Assembly (NCBI GenBank): GCA_005799205.1
Contig: SYHM01000036.1
Coordinates: 1-37,032 of the forward strand
DNA from: Planctomycetia bacterium
GTDB lineage: Bacteria; Planctomycetota; Phycisphaerae; Phycisphaerales; SM1A02
Reading direction: 5' to 3'
DNA length: 37,032 nucleotides
Within the stretch, counting starts at the first letter, position 1. Every line of letters starts with the position of its first letter. This document shows positions 1 to 7,823 of the stretch, piece after piece. The translations under genes and the position numbers were made by a program. The notes below the pieces were generated by a model. That model saw only the letters and a list, made by a program, of their open reading frames with translations, ran no database searches and was not told the origin of the DNA.

Positions 1-50
1 AGCGGTGGCGTGTGCGACGCCGCGCGGCCGCGCTCGCGCGCTCACCTGAA

Positions 51-137
51 CGGACAGGGGGAGATTCGAACTCCCGATACGGTTACCCGTATACAGCATT
101 TCCAATGCTGCTCCTTCAACCGCTCGGACACCTGTCC
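51..137 (-). tRNA. tRNA-Ser (anticodon GGA)
   Basis: Read on the minus strand this folds as a class II tRNA of 87 nt. The acceptor stem GGACAGG (137-131) pairs with CCTGTCC (58-52), with discriminator G at 51. The anticodon stem CAGCA/TGCTG encloses TTGGAAA, giving anticodon GGA, which reads UCC and UCU serine codons. A long variable arm (about 20 nt, near TACGGGTAACCGTA) and a T arm GGGAG-TTCGAAT-CTCCC complete the fold. The long variable arm is diagnostic of Ser/Leu/Tyr tRNAs and the anticodon fixes serine. The 3' CCA is not encoded; the template continues TTCAGG. It is transcribed away from truB. Confidence 0.95.
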
Positions 138-146
138 AGGGAGGAC

Positions 147-153
147 TAGTCTA
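147..153. promoter_or_regulatory. Overlapping -10 elements for tRNA-Ser (-) and truB (+)
   Basis: The heptamer TAGTCTA reads TAGTCT on the plus strand, ending 6 nt before the truB ATG at 159. It reads TAGACT on the minus strand, ending 10 nt before the mature tRNA 5' end at 137. One A/T-rich patch can therefore serve as -10 in both directions. No good -35 is visible at 15-19 nt spacing on either side. The tRNA must have a promoter in this short gap, which makes the minus-strand reading plausible; the plus-strand reading implies a leaderless truB mRNA. Confidence 0.45.
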
Positions 154-158
154 GCGAG

Positions 159-899
159 ATGGACGCACGACCGATCGGCGCGACAACTCTCGAAGGCATT
201 CTGCTGATCGACAAACCTGAAGGTCCCACCAGTATGCGCGTCGTCGAACGCGTCCGTCGCGCAGCGGGCGGTGTCCGCTGTGGACACGCGGGCACCCTTG
301 ATCCTCTTGCAACGGGGCTCCTCGTTGTCGCACTGGGTCGCTTCACCAAAGAGATCGACAAACTCATGGGTGGCGACAAGCGGTATGAAACCGTCATTGA
401 TCTCTCCGCGTTCACTGCCACCGATGACCGCGAGGGGGAACGCACTCACGTCGCGATCGACCACCCGCCAACGCAGCAACAGATTGAAGCGGCGCTCGAG
501 CGTTTTCGCGGATCGATCATGCAGACTCCGCCCGCGTTCAGCGCCGTCAAGATCGCTGGTCGCCGCTCCTATGACATTGCTCGGCGTGCAACGAAAGCCG
601 CTCAGTTCGATGACGCCTCCGTCCCTCCCCCACCAACTCGTTCCGCACCCCGCCCAGCACAGGTTCACGCACTCACCCTGCGCACATTCGCGTGGCCACT
701 CGTCACGCTCGACATCCACTGCGCGAAGGGGTTCTACGTTCGCAGTCTTGCACGCGAACTCGGCACTGCTCTGAAGACGGGAGGACATTGCATCTCGATT
801 CGCCGCACATGGAGCGCTCCGTTCTCGATCGAAAACTCGCGTGCGCTCGACTCACTCCCCGCCGTGCTCACCGCGAGCGATCTGATTCGTGTTCCGTGA
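159..899 (+). CDS. truB: tRNA pseudouridine(55) synthase TruB
   Basis: Converts U55 in the T loop of most elongator tRNAs to pseudouridine. The 246-residue protein has the family N-terminal block GILLIDKPEGPTS (residues 13-25) and the catalytic block GHAGTLDPLATGLL with the nucleophile Asp48. The later block GFYVRSLARELG is the usual third TruB motif. Length is near the short end for TruB (about 250-310 residues), so the C-terminal PUA domain appears to be missing or minimal. There is no Shine-Dalgarno before the ATG; a TAGTCT hexamer ends 6 nt upstream. Its 3' end overlaps the convergent lspA 3' end by 48 bp. Identification is by motif and I am confident of it. Confidence 0.95.
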   Translation: MDARPIGATTLEGILLIDKPEGPTSMRVVERVRRAAGGVRCGHAGTLDPLATGLLVVALGRFTKEIDKLMGGDKRYETVIDLSAFTATDDREGERTHVAIDHPPTQQQIEAALERFRGSIMQTPPAFSAVKIAGRRSYDIARRATKAAQFDDASVPPPPTRSAPRPAQVHALTLRTFAWPLVTLDIHCAKGFYVRSLARELGTALKTGGHCISIRRTWSAPFSIENSRALDSLPAVLTASDLIRVP

Positions 900-1517
900 C
901 TCCCCTGCGACCTGCTGCTTTCTCTGATCCTCTCGACGGGCATGCAGCACGAGAAGGGCCATGCCACAGAGCAGAAACATGTCGGCGCCATTGAAGATCC
1001 ACGGAAAGATCTCCCGACTTCCACCGGGCCACGCGAGATCGAAAGGCAGGTGGCGACGGGGAAACAAGTAGAGAAAGTCGCGCACCGCTCCATAGACGAT
1101 GCGGTCATAGAGATTTCCGATTCCTCCCGCGAGGATCAATCCAATGGCGACATGAGCCCAGGTCGCACCAGCGCGCGTCCACCATCCGAAGATGAAGACG
1201 CCGGCGACCACGGCGAGTGCAGTGAAGCTGATGAACAGTCCGCGCGCGCCTTGCCCGATTCCAAAGACCGCACCGTGATTCACGACAAGGTGGAAGTCCA
1301 AGAGATCTGGAGCAATCGCATGCACCCCCTCGTGCCACGGAAGCCGATACGAGGGCTCTGCAACCACCTCACGCGGCGAGAGAGTCACTGGCGATTGAGC
1401 AACGCGCTCGAACGCCTCCGATTTGCTCCACAGGTCGATCGAGAGTGCAACTCCCCACACCAGAAGCAGCGTGACCCACGCGCGCGGCGAACGCCACGCG
1501 GCATCAGCTTGGTTCAC
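852..1517 (-). CDS. lspA: Lipoprotein signal peptidase (signal peptidase II)
   Basis: Inner-membrane aspartyl protease that removes the signal peptide from lipidated prolipoproteins. The 221 residues have about four hydrophobic segments and both conserved catalytic boxes: GNLYDR with Asp138 and FPWIFNGAD with Asp179. It is longer than the usual 160-170 residues because of an insertion around residues 40-70 between the first membrane segment and the next block, and a charged tail after residue 195. The start is GTG at 1517, sharing GTGA with the stop of the upstream DksA-like gene, so translation is probably coupled. Likely substrates encoded in this window are MltA and the lipoprotein at 27423. 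Confidence 0.93.
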   Translation of the reverse strand: MNQADAAWRSPRAWVTLLLVWGVALSIDLWSKSEAFERVAQSPVTLSPREVVAEPSYRLPWHEGVHAIAPDLLDFHLVVNHGAVFGIGQGARGLFISFTALAVVAGVFIFGWWTRAGATWAHVAIGLILAGGIGNLYDRIVYGAVRDFLYLFPRRHLPFDLAWPGGSREIFPWIFNGADMFLLCGMALLVLHARREDQRKQQVAGESRNTNQIARGEHGGE

Positions 1518-2437
1518 ACGCGGCCTCGAGATCGCTCGTCCACGCGCTCTGCCTCAATGACGTAGCGAGCCCATGGCTTCGCGTCGAGGCGACCCTTGGG
1601 GATCGGCTTTCCTGTCTGCATGCAGAGTCCAAACGTCCGATCCTTCACACGCCCGAGTGCGTCATCGATCTCGCGCACCAGTTCGCGATCCTGCTGTGCG
1701 AACTCAAGCGCAAAGCTCTGCTCGAACGTGTCGGTACCGATGTCGGCCATGTGCAGCGGCATCGTCGAGAGATTGCCGTCGTTGCTCTTGAGCGCTTCCT
1801 TCTCAGTAATCTCGACGCGACCAACCAGCTCAGACCTCGCCTTCAACAGCATCTCGTGATATCGATCAAGATCTCGATCCGACATCTTGGACGATCCCGC
1901 CTTGATGATTCGAACTTCCGCATCCTGTGCTGCCGCCAGCGCCTTCTCTGCTTTCGAAGCCGGCTTTTTCTTCGGCACCTTGATGCCCTTTGTTGACATC
2001 ACTCGAACGCGTCGGCCATTGATAATCACGAACCCTGGAGAATGCTTCTGTGATGCAGCTGCCTGAACGGCGGCTGCGGAGACTGAAATCGCATTAGCGA
2101 AATCGATTTTCTTCTTCGCTTCCTTCGGTCGATCGCTTGGACGAACCGGCTTCGGCTTCATCTTGGGTTTTGCAATCACTGGCGGCGGGGCACCCTTTGA
2201 TCGCTTTGGAGGCGGAGGAGGCTCTCCCACGATGCTCTTGGGCATCACGTAGACAAGTTTCGGCGGCGGAAGCTTGGTCAACTGCGGGGCGGTCGGAGGA
2301 GCCTGCTTCTTCGTAGGCACTGTCGGAATGGGTTTTGATTGAGCCTTCCCCGATGGGCGCTTGACTTGGGAGGACTTCGCGACCCCCTTGGATACCTTGT
2401 CCTTCTTCTTAATCGTGGCTTTTGACTTCGCGGGCAT
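1514..2437 (-). CDS. DksA/TraR-family protein with long Lys/Pro/Ala-rich N-terminal tail
   Basis: The C-terminal ~120 residues match the DksA/TraR/YteA family: a coiled-coil region, a block around MADIGTDTFEQSFAL, and a zinc-finger-like end FGLCMQTGKPIPKGRLDAKP. Family members bind in the RNA polymerase secondary channel. Only the first of the four zinc Cys survives, so the finger is degenerate. The first ~180 residues are basic and proline-rich (repeated KKK, PPPPP and PKMKPKP runs), resembling a histone-H1-like tail. ATG at 2437 was chosen because GGAGAGGAG lies just upstream; an earlier in-frame TTG at 2455 would bury that site. A good promoter lies at 2488-2516. lspA follows with a 4-bp overlap. 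The exact function is unknown. Confidence 0.85.
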   Translation of the reverse strand: MPAKSKATIKKKDKVSKGVAKSSQVKRPSGKAQSKPIPTVPTKKQAPPTAPQLTKLPPPKLVYVMPKSIVGEPPPPPKRSKGAPPPVIAKPKMKPKPVRPSDRPKEAKKKIDFANAISVSAAAVQAAASQKHSPGFVIINGRRVRVMSTKGIKVPKKKPASKAEKALAAAQDAEVRIIKAGSSKMSDRDLDRYHEMLLKARSELVGRVEITEKEALKSNDGNLSTMPLHMADIGTDTFEQSFALEFAQQDRELVREIDDALGRVKDRTFGLCMQTGKPIPKGRLDAKPWARYVIEAERVDERSRGRV

Positions 2438-2487
2438 CGTGGGCTCCTCTCCCAATACAGGTCACTGCGCCGAGGGTGAAACGGCAG

Positions 2488-2516
2488 ATTTTAGCCTGTT
2501 TTTCACAATCCGTCAA
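2488..2516 (-). promoter_or_regulatory. Sigma-70-type promoter for dksA-like/lspA
   Basis: On the minus strand TTGACG (2516-2511), a 17-nt spacer and TAAAAT (2493-2488) form the best -35/-10 pair in the window. The ATG is about 50 nt downstream with a strong GGAGAGGAG ribosome site, a conventional leadered arrangement. The promoter starts right after the accA stop codon, so the DksA-like gene and lspA can be expressed independently of accA. Confidence 0.7.
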
Positions 2517-2526
2517 CCCCACGCGT

Positions 2527-3507
2527 TCATCGTGACCTTGGCGAGGATGACCCAATGCGCCGAAACTTCTCATATCTGCACCTCACGAGCGTTTCGCTGT
2601 CGAGGCGAGTCAGCTCGCTGAGTTGCGAGAGGATCCATGACTGAACCGCCTGCGCAGTTCCCTTCGGGTCGCGGTGCGCGCCTCCGAGGGGCTCTGGAAT
2701 CACAGCGTCGATCAGTCCGTTGCGAAGGTTGTCGCGGGCGGTGAGAGCGAGTGCCTTTGCAGCGAGCGGATTCGTGCGCTCGTTCGCCTCCTTCCAGAGA
2801 ATCGCCGCACACCCCTCAGGCGAGATGACCGAGTACCACGAGTGTTCGAGCATTGCGACGCGATCTGCAACCGCGATCCCGAGGGCCCCACCAGACCCTC
2901 CTTCTCCGATCACGACCGAGACGATCGGCGTGCGAATTCGACTCATTTCGCGCAGGTTGACTGCGATCGCCTCTGCCTGCCCCCGCTCCTCACTATCAAT
3001 ACCCGGATACGCCCCTGGCGTATCGACAAGCGTCACGATTGGAAGCCCAAACTTCTCCGCCAACCGCATCTTGATGAGTGCCTTGCGATACCCCTCGGGG
3101 TTTGCACATCCGAAACGACATGAGATACGTTCGGCCGTCGTGCGCCCCTTCTGATGCCCCACCAGAAGCACCTTCCATGGACCAATCCTCGTGAAACCAG
3201 CGACCATCGCGGGGTCATCCGCAAAGCGCCGATCGCCGTGAAACTGGCTGAAATCGCGACACATCAAGTCGGTGTAGTCGAGGGTCTGAGGTCGCGCTGG
3301 GTGCCGAGCGACCCGCACCGTCTGCCACGGGGAGAGCTCTTTATATGCCTTCGCGAGCAGCGTTGATCGGGTCGCGCGAAGCGTGTTGAGTTCGTCGCAC
3401 TCCTGCAACTGCACCGTCGCTTCGAGCGCCGTGATCTGCCGTTCGATCTCGATGATCGGCTGTTCGAAATCTAGCATCGACACTGCGCCCGACATCGCTC
3501 TTGACAT
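2527..3507 (-). CDS. accA: Acetyl-CoA carboxylase carboxyltransferase subunit alpha
   Basis: Alpha half of the carboxyltransferase that moves CO2 from carboxybiotin to acetyl-CoA, giving malonyl-CoA for fatty-acid synthesis; it works with AccD, which is not in this window. The N-terminal MLDFEQPI followed by a helical region, the core block VTLVDTPGAYPGIDSEERGQ, and the oxyanion-type GEGGSGGALGIAVAD block are typical. Length is about 326 residues, as expected (about 320). The start is uncertain: Met codons lie at 3507, 3495 and 3477. I chose 3507 because TACGAT ends 8 nt upstream and no Shine-Dalgarno is visible; 3495 would give an N-terminus closer in length to E. coli AccA. Confidence 0.95.
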   Translation of the reverse strand: MSRAMSGAVSMLDFEQPIIEIERQITALEATVQLQECDELNTLRATRSTLLAKAYKELSPWQTVRVARHPARPQTLDYTDLMCRDFSQFHGDRRFADDPAMVAGFTRIGPWKVLLVGHQKGRTTAERISCRFGCANPEGYRKALIKMRLAEKFGLPIVTLVDTPGAYPGIDSEERGQAEAIAVNLREMSRIRTPIVSVVIGEGGSGGALGIAVADRVAMLEHSWYSVISPEGCAAILWKEANERTNPLAAKALALTARDNLRNGLIDAVIPEPLGGAHRDPKGTAQAVQSWILSQLSELTRLDSETLVRCRYEKFRRIGSSSPRSR

Positions 3508-3515
3508 AGTCCGAA

Positions 3516-3537
3516 ATCGTACCAAGTCTGATAAGGT
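3516..3537. promoter_or_regulatory. Back-to-back -10 elements between accA and proC
   Basis: The 36-bp gap between the accA and proC start codons holds TACGAT on the minus strand (3521-3516, 8 nt before accA ATG 3507, preceded by TGG) and TAAGGT on the plus strand (3532-3537, 6 nt before proC ATG 3544, preceded by TGA). Both look like extended -10 boxes (TGN upstream). Neither has a -35 at normal spacing or a Shine-Dalgarno. If real, both mRNAs are leaderless and their promoters overlap. Confidence 0.45.
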
Positions 3538-3543
3538 TTCAGG

Positions 3544-4392
3544 ATGAACGATGGCATCGCAGTCTTCGGCTTTGGCACGATGGGAAGCGCGCTCGTTGGA
3601 GGAATGATTCGATCCAATCTGGTTTCTCCCGAGTCCATTCTGGTTGTCGATCCCGAGCCACTCGCGCGAACACGTGCGGCGAACCTCGGCTGCCGTGTGT
3701 CGGAATCACCTTCCGACTCGGCGCACTGCACCCGAGTAATCATTGCCGTCAAGCCGCAAACATTTCCAGAACTTGCACTCGCTCTTGGTGCACTGCAGTC
3801 GCCCGCGCTCGTCCTCTCGTTGATGGCTGGTGTCTCAATTGCTCGGGTGCAATCAGCGCTCGGCGCGCACGCCCGATGTGCTCGATGCATGCCCAACATC
3901 GCTGCGCAGATTGGGCTCGCCGTCACGACCTACGCACTCGCTCCCAACTGCACAATCGCAGATCGCGATTTCGTCGAGCGGCTGCTGGGGTCCGTTGGAA
4001 CGACTGTCGAGATCGGCGAACCGCTCTTCAATGCTGCGACCGCTGCGGGCGGATCTGGACCCGCGTATCTCTTCTTTCTTGCCGAGACCATGATCGAAAG
4101 CGCCGTGCGCCTAGGGTTTGATCAGCCAACTGCAGATCGCATCGTTCGGCAGTCGTTGCTCGGGGCAGCAACATTGTTGGCACGGGGACCTCGCTCAGCG
4201 GCAGAACTGAGAGGAATGGTGACAAGTCAGGGAGGCACCACGAGCGCGGCCATGGCAATCTTCGACTCGTACGGTTTTCGAACGATGATGCATGATGCAC
4301 TGCGTGCCGCAAACGATCGAGGACGCGACCTCGCGCTGACTGCGGCATCGCAACAGAATTCCCACGCCAACGGTGCCTCGAGTTCGCACTGA
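3544..4392 (+). CDS. proC: Pyrroline-5-carboxylate reductase
   Basis: Last step of proline biosynthesis, NAD(P)H-dependent reduction of pyrroline-5-carboxylate. The 282 residues start with the Rossmann motif VFGFGTMGSALVGG. The central block includes VKPQT and the CMPN segment. The C-terminal dimer domain carries AAGGSGPAYLFFLAE and the signature ELRGMVTSQGGTTSAA. Length is normal (about 270). It is divergent from accA and leads a probable operon with the ABC exporter pair, whose first gene begins 14 nt after the proC stop. Confidence 0.95.
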   Translation: MNDGIAVFGFGTMGSALVGGMIRSNLVSPESILVVDPEPLARTRAANLGCRVSESPSDSAHCTRVIIAVKPQTFPELALALGALQSPALVLSLMAGVSIARVQSALGAHARCARCMPNIAAQIGLAVTTYALAPNCTIADRDFVERLLGSVGTTVEIGEPLFNAATAAGGSGPAYLFFLAETMIESAVRLGFDQPTADRIVRQSLLGAATLLARGPRSAAELRGMVTSQGGTTSAAMAIFDSYGFRTMMHDALRAANDRGRDLALTAASQQNSHANGASSSH

Positions 4393-4406
4393 ACATTGGC
4401 GACTTG

Positions 4407-5393
4407 ATGCTTCACGAATCCCCAGAACTTGCCGTCAATCTGAGCGACGTCCGCAAGCGCTACGGACGGACGATCCATGCTTTGCGTGGGGTCTCGATTT
4501 GCGTGCGCCGCGGCGAGATTTTTGGATTGCTCGGACCAAACGGCGCGGGCAAGAGCACTCTTGTCAAGATCATGATGACGATCGTTCGGCCAGAGAGCGC
4601 ACTCGGCGAAGTGCTCGGCCGAGCCGTAGGAGATCCTGATGCACTCGCGCGCATCGGATACCTGCCCGAACATCATCGATTTCCAACTTATCTCACAGGA
4701 CGGCAGATTGTCGAATTCAGCGGCGCAATGTCGCGGGTCGATCGTCCAACACGCAAGCGACGCGCGAGCGAGTTGCTCGACCGCGTGGGAATGGGCGCGT
4801 GGAAGGACAGGCCGCTCGGGTCGTACTCGAAAGGAATGAGACAGCGCACTGGACTCGCGGCTGCACTCGTCAACGATCCACAGCTCGTGGTCCTTGACGA
4901 ACCGACCGACGGCGTCGACCCAGTTGGGAGGCGCGAGATTCGAGATCTCCTCGTTGGTTTCCGTGACGAAGGAAGAACGGTTCTCCTCAATTCACACTTG
5001 CTCTCTGAGATTGAAACGGTTTGTTCGCGCGTTGCAATCATGGTGCAGGGGCGCATGGTGGCACAAGGCACGATTGACGAACTCACAGCATCGAGCCGGC
5101 GGTACGAGATCATCGTCGAGGGTCCCCCCCCACCGTGGGGTTCGGATCATGCATCCGTGCAGGCAATTCCTGCGGGTCACTTGCTCGCTGCCGGAGTCGC
5201 ACAAGCATCGACGCGGCTCATCTTTCTCGGACTCGACGCGCAGGGGGCCCAGCCGATTCTCGATCGCCTCCGCGCAGAATCGCGAACCGTAGTTGCGGTG
5301 CAGACGGTGCGCGAGTCGCTCGAAGATCTCTTCATGCGCGCAGTAACCGATCCTGACACCGGCCTCATCTACCGACCAGGCGCCGCGACATGA
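4407..5393 (+). CDS. ABC-2 type exporter, ATP-binding protein
   Basis: Cytoplasmic ATPase of an ABC export system. Visible motifs are Walker A GPNGAGKST, signature SYSKGMRQRTGLAAAL and Walker B VVLDEPTDGVDP, followed by the H-loop region LLNSHLLSEIE. The C-terminal ~90 residues are the variable domain common in CcmA/NatA-like exporters. ATG at 4407 is preferred over the adjacent TTG at 4404. Its stop overlaps the permease ATG (ATGA), so they form a coupled pair. A run of eight C (5124-5131) lies in the C-terminal part. Substrate cannot be told from sequence. Confidence 0.9.
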   Translation: MLHESPELAVNLSDVRKRYGRTIHALRGVSICVRRGEIFGLLGPNGAGKSTLVKIMMTIVRPESALGEVLGRAVGDPDALARIGYLPEHHRFPTYLTGRQIVEFSGAMSRVDRPTRKRRASELLDRVGMGAWKDRPLGSYSKGMRQRTGLAAALVNDPQLVVLDEPTDGVDPVGRREIRDLLVGFRDEGRTVLLNSHLLSEIETVCSRVAIMVQGRMVAQGTIDELTASSRRYEIIVEGPPPPWGSDHASVQAIPAGHLLAAGVAQASTRLIFLGLDAQGAQPILDRLRAESRTVVAVQTVRESLEDLFMRAVTDPDTGLIYRPGAAT

Positions 5394-6457
5394 TGCAAAC
5401 CATCGCCATCTTCGTCGCTGCGTACCGCGAACTCAGCGCGAGACGACTCTTCTGGCTTGCACTCGGAATCACGCTCGTTGTCGTTGGGCTCTTTGCCTGC
5501 CTGGGACTCAATGAAACCGGAATCAGCTTCCTCGGATGGACCTTCGACAGCCCTTTCTACAACACGACGACGACTTCTCCTGAGACCTTTTACAAGCAGC
5601 TCTTTGTGAGCCTTGGAGTCGAGTGGTGGCTTGGGCTCATCGCCACGCTTCTCGCGCTCGTGACCACCTGCGGGATCGTTCCCGACCTCGTTGCACCAGG
5701 GTCGGTTGACCTGCTGCTTGCGAAACCGATTACGCGATCTCGACTCTTCCTCACCAAGTACGCGAGCGGATTACTGTTTGCGGCACTTCAAGTATTGGTG
5801 TTCACGACGGCAAGCTTCATCGTCATCGGAATTCGAGGAGGCGCGTGGGAGATTTCACTCTTCGCTGCGGTCCCCATCGTGACTTTTTTCTACAGCCTGC
5901 TCTTCAGCATCTGCGCGCTCATCGGGGTTGTGACACGATCATCCGTTGCTTCATTGATCCTCACCCTGCTTGCGTGGGCAGTCATCTTCACGATCAACTT
6001 CGCAGAAATGATCGTCAGCCGCGGTCGACTCGCCAACGAAATGGAGGGGCGATCGATCGTCGCTTCGCTCGCGAGTACTGAAGATCCACCTGACGACGAG
6101 ACTCGTGAAGAGCTCGAGGCAGACCTCGCGCGTGTTCGAGAGCACGAACCGAATTGGAACACCGCACACGGCTGGCTCTTTGGAATCAAGACGTGCCTGC
6201 CGAAAACCACCGACACGTTGGCGCTGCTCGATCGGTGGCTCATCGATCCTGCAATGCTTCCACAGCGGGGCGAAGATTCAACTCGCGGTGCGGAAGGCGC
6301 ATTCGGCTCGCGCAGAGTTCGCGGCGGCGAGTTCGAACGCGCGGTGCGCGACGAACGTCGCGCTCATTCGCTCTGGTGGATTGTCGGCACGAGTCTGCTC
6401 CTTGAAGGATGCATCCTCGCGCTTGCAACGCTCATCTTTGCCAGACGCGACTACTAG
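5390..6457 (+). CDS. ABC-2 type exporter, permease protein
   Basis: Membrane partner of the preceding ATPase. The 355 residues have about six hydrophobic segments: near residues 20-40, 80-105, 130-155, 165-190, 195-215 and a last one at the C-terminus. This is the ABC-2/NosY-like layout. The block VDLLLAKPITRSRLFLTKY, typical of this permease class, sits between membrane segments 2 and 3. A large charged extracytoplasmic region (about 215-330) precedes the last segment. It starts in an ATGA overlap with the ATPase gene. It converges on mltA with 21 bp between stop codons and no terminator seen. Confidence 0.85.
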   Translation: MMQTIAIFVAAYRELSARRLFWLALGITLVVVGLFACLGLNETGISFLGWTFDSPFYNTTTTSPETFYKQLFVSLGVEWWLGLIATLLALVTTCGIVPDLVAPGSVDLLLAKPITRSRLFLTKYASGLLFAALQVLVFTTASFIVIGIRGGAWEISLFAAVPIVTFFYSLLFSICALIGVVTRSSVASLILTLLAWAVIFTINFAEMIVSRGRLANEMEGRSIVASLASTEDPPDDETREELEADLARVREHEPNWNTAHGWLFGIKTCLPKTTDTLALLDRWLIDPAMLPQRGEDSTRGAEGAFGSRRVRGGEFERAVRDERRAHSLWWIVGTSLLLEGCILALATLIFARRDY

Positions 6458-6478
6458 CGCCCACTCACCCGCCTCGAC

Positions 6479-7768
6479 TCACCCCGCGCTCGGCTTCGAC
6501 TTCGCTGCGGGCTTTCGTGCAGGAAGTGGATACTGCGAGACGTACTCGGGCTTCAAGAAGAAGTAGTAGAGCGTGCCTTCACAGTATTGGCCTCCAGCGA
6601 GAATCTCTGCCGAAGGCCCGATTCCCATGAAGATGTCCGCTCGGCCAGGGGCGCGAATGGCACCTCCAGTGTCCTGATCAAGCATGAATCGCGTGAAGGG
6701 TTGGCGCGATCCACCGTATGAACTCGACTGCGTGTTAACAAACATCACCCCGCCTGGCGGATAGACGCTCTTGTCGGTTGCGAGTGAAACCTTGTCTGTG
6801 ACCTTGACGCCCAGGCTTCCTGCAGGCCAAGTCTTTCCGTCGTACTGCTGAAAGAATGTGTAGCGGTTGTTGAGATTGATCGCCGCCAACACGGGTGCAG
6901 GATCCTTCTCATACAGCCGACGAATCGCCGAAAGATTCAGTTGATTCTCAGGGATCGCGCCGGCTGCGACGAGGCTTGTTCCCAGTCCCACATACTCGCC
7001 ATCGGTTGCTCCCGCGTAGCCAATGAACATGATCTTCCCATCGGGCAGCAGCAACTTTGCGCTCCCGTTGACTTGCACGATGTACGCGTCGAGCGCCGTG
7101 GGAAACCACGCGAGTTCTAGCCCGTTGAGCATTCCAGAGGTCTGAATCTGCTCTCTGTTTGGCCACGGAGCGATTTCGCTGGGCGAGATACGTCGACCAA
7201 GTGCCTTGCCAGTCGTTGGATCCGTTTCGAGTTCCTTCGGTCGCTTGTAAATCGGGAACTCGAATCCAGGAGCCTTGACCAGACTCGCCTTGAATTCGGG
7301 CGCGTAGTACCCCGTGAAGAGCACTCCACCCTTTCCGTTCCAGCCCTTCGTCTGCCAGCAATCGAACATCTGCATGAGCGCACTCGTGAATGCAGCGTGA
7401 TCGGCGCTCTCATTGAGAATCTGCCGAAACGCGATCACACTCGACGAGGCCTGATCCCACGTGCAGACTTCTGGAAATGGAAACATCTGTGGAAAGCGCG
7501 AACGACTCGATGGACTCTCGTACCACGTCTGATCCTGCGCGAGCGCTTCCGTGAGATAGGCGTCACGCGCGTTCCATGCTCCGGTCAAGTCAGGCCACGC
7601 TTCGCCTGGTTCGAGTTTTCGCAAAGCACACTCACCAGGAGCGAGCGGCCGCGCAAAGTCGGCGACTGGACCTGGTGCAGGTGGAGTCTCGCATCCAACG
7701 AGCGCGATGGTCGCGCAGCAGATGGTGACGCAGAAAGAAAGGCCGATAGTTTGTTTGCATCCTTGCAT
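6479..7768 (-). CDS. mltA: Membrane-bound lytic murein transglycosylase A
   Basis: Outer-membrane lipoprotein that cleaves peptidoglycan glycan strands with 1,6-anhydro product formation. The signal peptide ends in lipobox ALVGC (Cys26), the middle contains VLFTGYYAPEF, and the C-terminal '3D' domain has DQDTGGAIRAPGRADIFMG, whose last Asp (about 378) aligns with the catalytic Asp of E. coli MltA. Length of 429 is slightly above usual (about 365-400). I chose the ATG at 7768, not the one at 7777, because a TACGAT hexamer (7781-7776) overlaps the latter and ends 7 nt before the former. Presence of this enzyme supports a peptidoglycan-containing wall. Confidence 0.9.
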   Translation of the reverse strand: MQGCKQTIGLSFCVTICCATIALVGCETPPAPGPVADFARPLAPGECALRKLEPGEAWPDLTGAWNARDAYLTEALAQDQTWYESPSSRSRFPQMFPFPEVCTWDQASSSVIAFRQILNESADHAAFTSALMQMFDCWQTKGWNGKGGVLFTGYYAPEFKASLVKAPGFEFPIYKRPKELETDPTTGKALGRRISPSEIAPWPNREQIQTSGMLNGLELAWFPTALDAYIVQVNGSAKLLLPDGKIMFIGYAGATDGEYVGLGTSLVAAGAIPENQLNLSAIRRLYEKDPAPVLAAINLNNRYTFFQQYDGKTWPAGSLGVKVTDKVSLATDKSVYPPGGVMFVNTQSSSYGGSRQPFTRFMLDQDTGGAIRAPGRADIFMGIGPSAEILAGGQYCEGTLYYFFLKPEYVSQYPLPARKPAAKSKPSAG

Positions 7769-7775
7769 GGAATGC

Positions 7776-7781
7776 ATCGTA
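7776..7781 (-). promoter_or_regulatory. Candidate -10 element of mltA (leaderless)
   Basis: TACGAT on the minus strand, 7 nt before the ATG at 7768, with no ribosome-binding site in between. No -35 at standard spacing. Its position would put transcription start at or next to the start codon. Confidence 0.4.
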
Positions 7782-7823
7782 GCGATTTGCGCGTCAAACT
7801 CCCATCATCAGTTGCGATCTGTG

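Noticed and set aside
1..50. GC-rich repeats next to the tRNA as a possible hairpin or attachment site
   Set aside because: Several weak pairings but no defined stem with a T tract, no duplicated tRNA end and no integrase in view.
42..788. Long minus-strand reading frame opposite tRNA-Ser and truB
   Set aside because: It runs through a tRNA gene and is antisense to an unmistakable truB; its translation has no recognisable domain.
942..1565. Plus-strand frame of 207 codons opposite lspA
   Set aside because: Charged, low-complexity translation antisense to lspA with its catalytic motifs; no start signal.
3501..3506. Perfect TTGACA -35 near proC
   Set aside because: Spacing to any plus-strand -10 is 20 nt or more, and it lies in the accA N-terminal coding region.
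7792..7797. TTGACG (minus strand) as -35 for mltA
   Set aside because: Only 10 nt from the TACGAT candidate, and no -10 at 16-18 nt.
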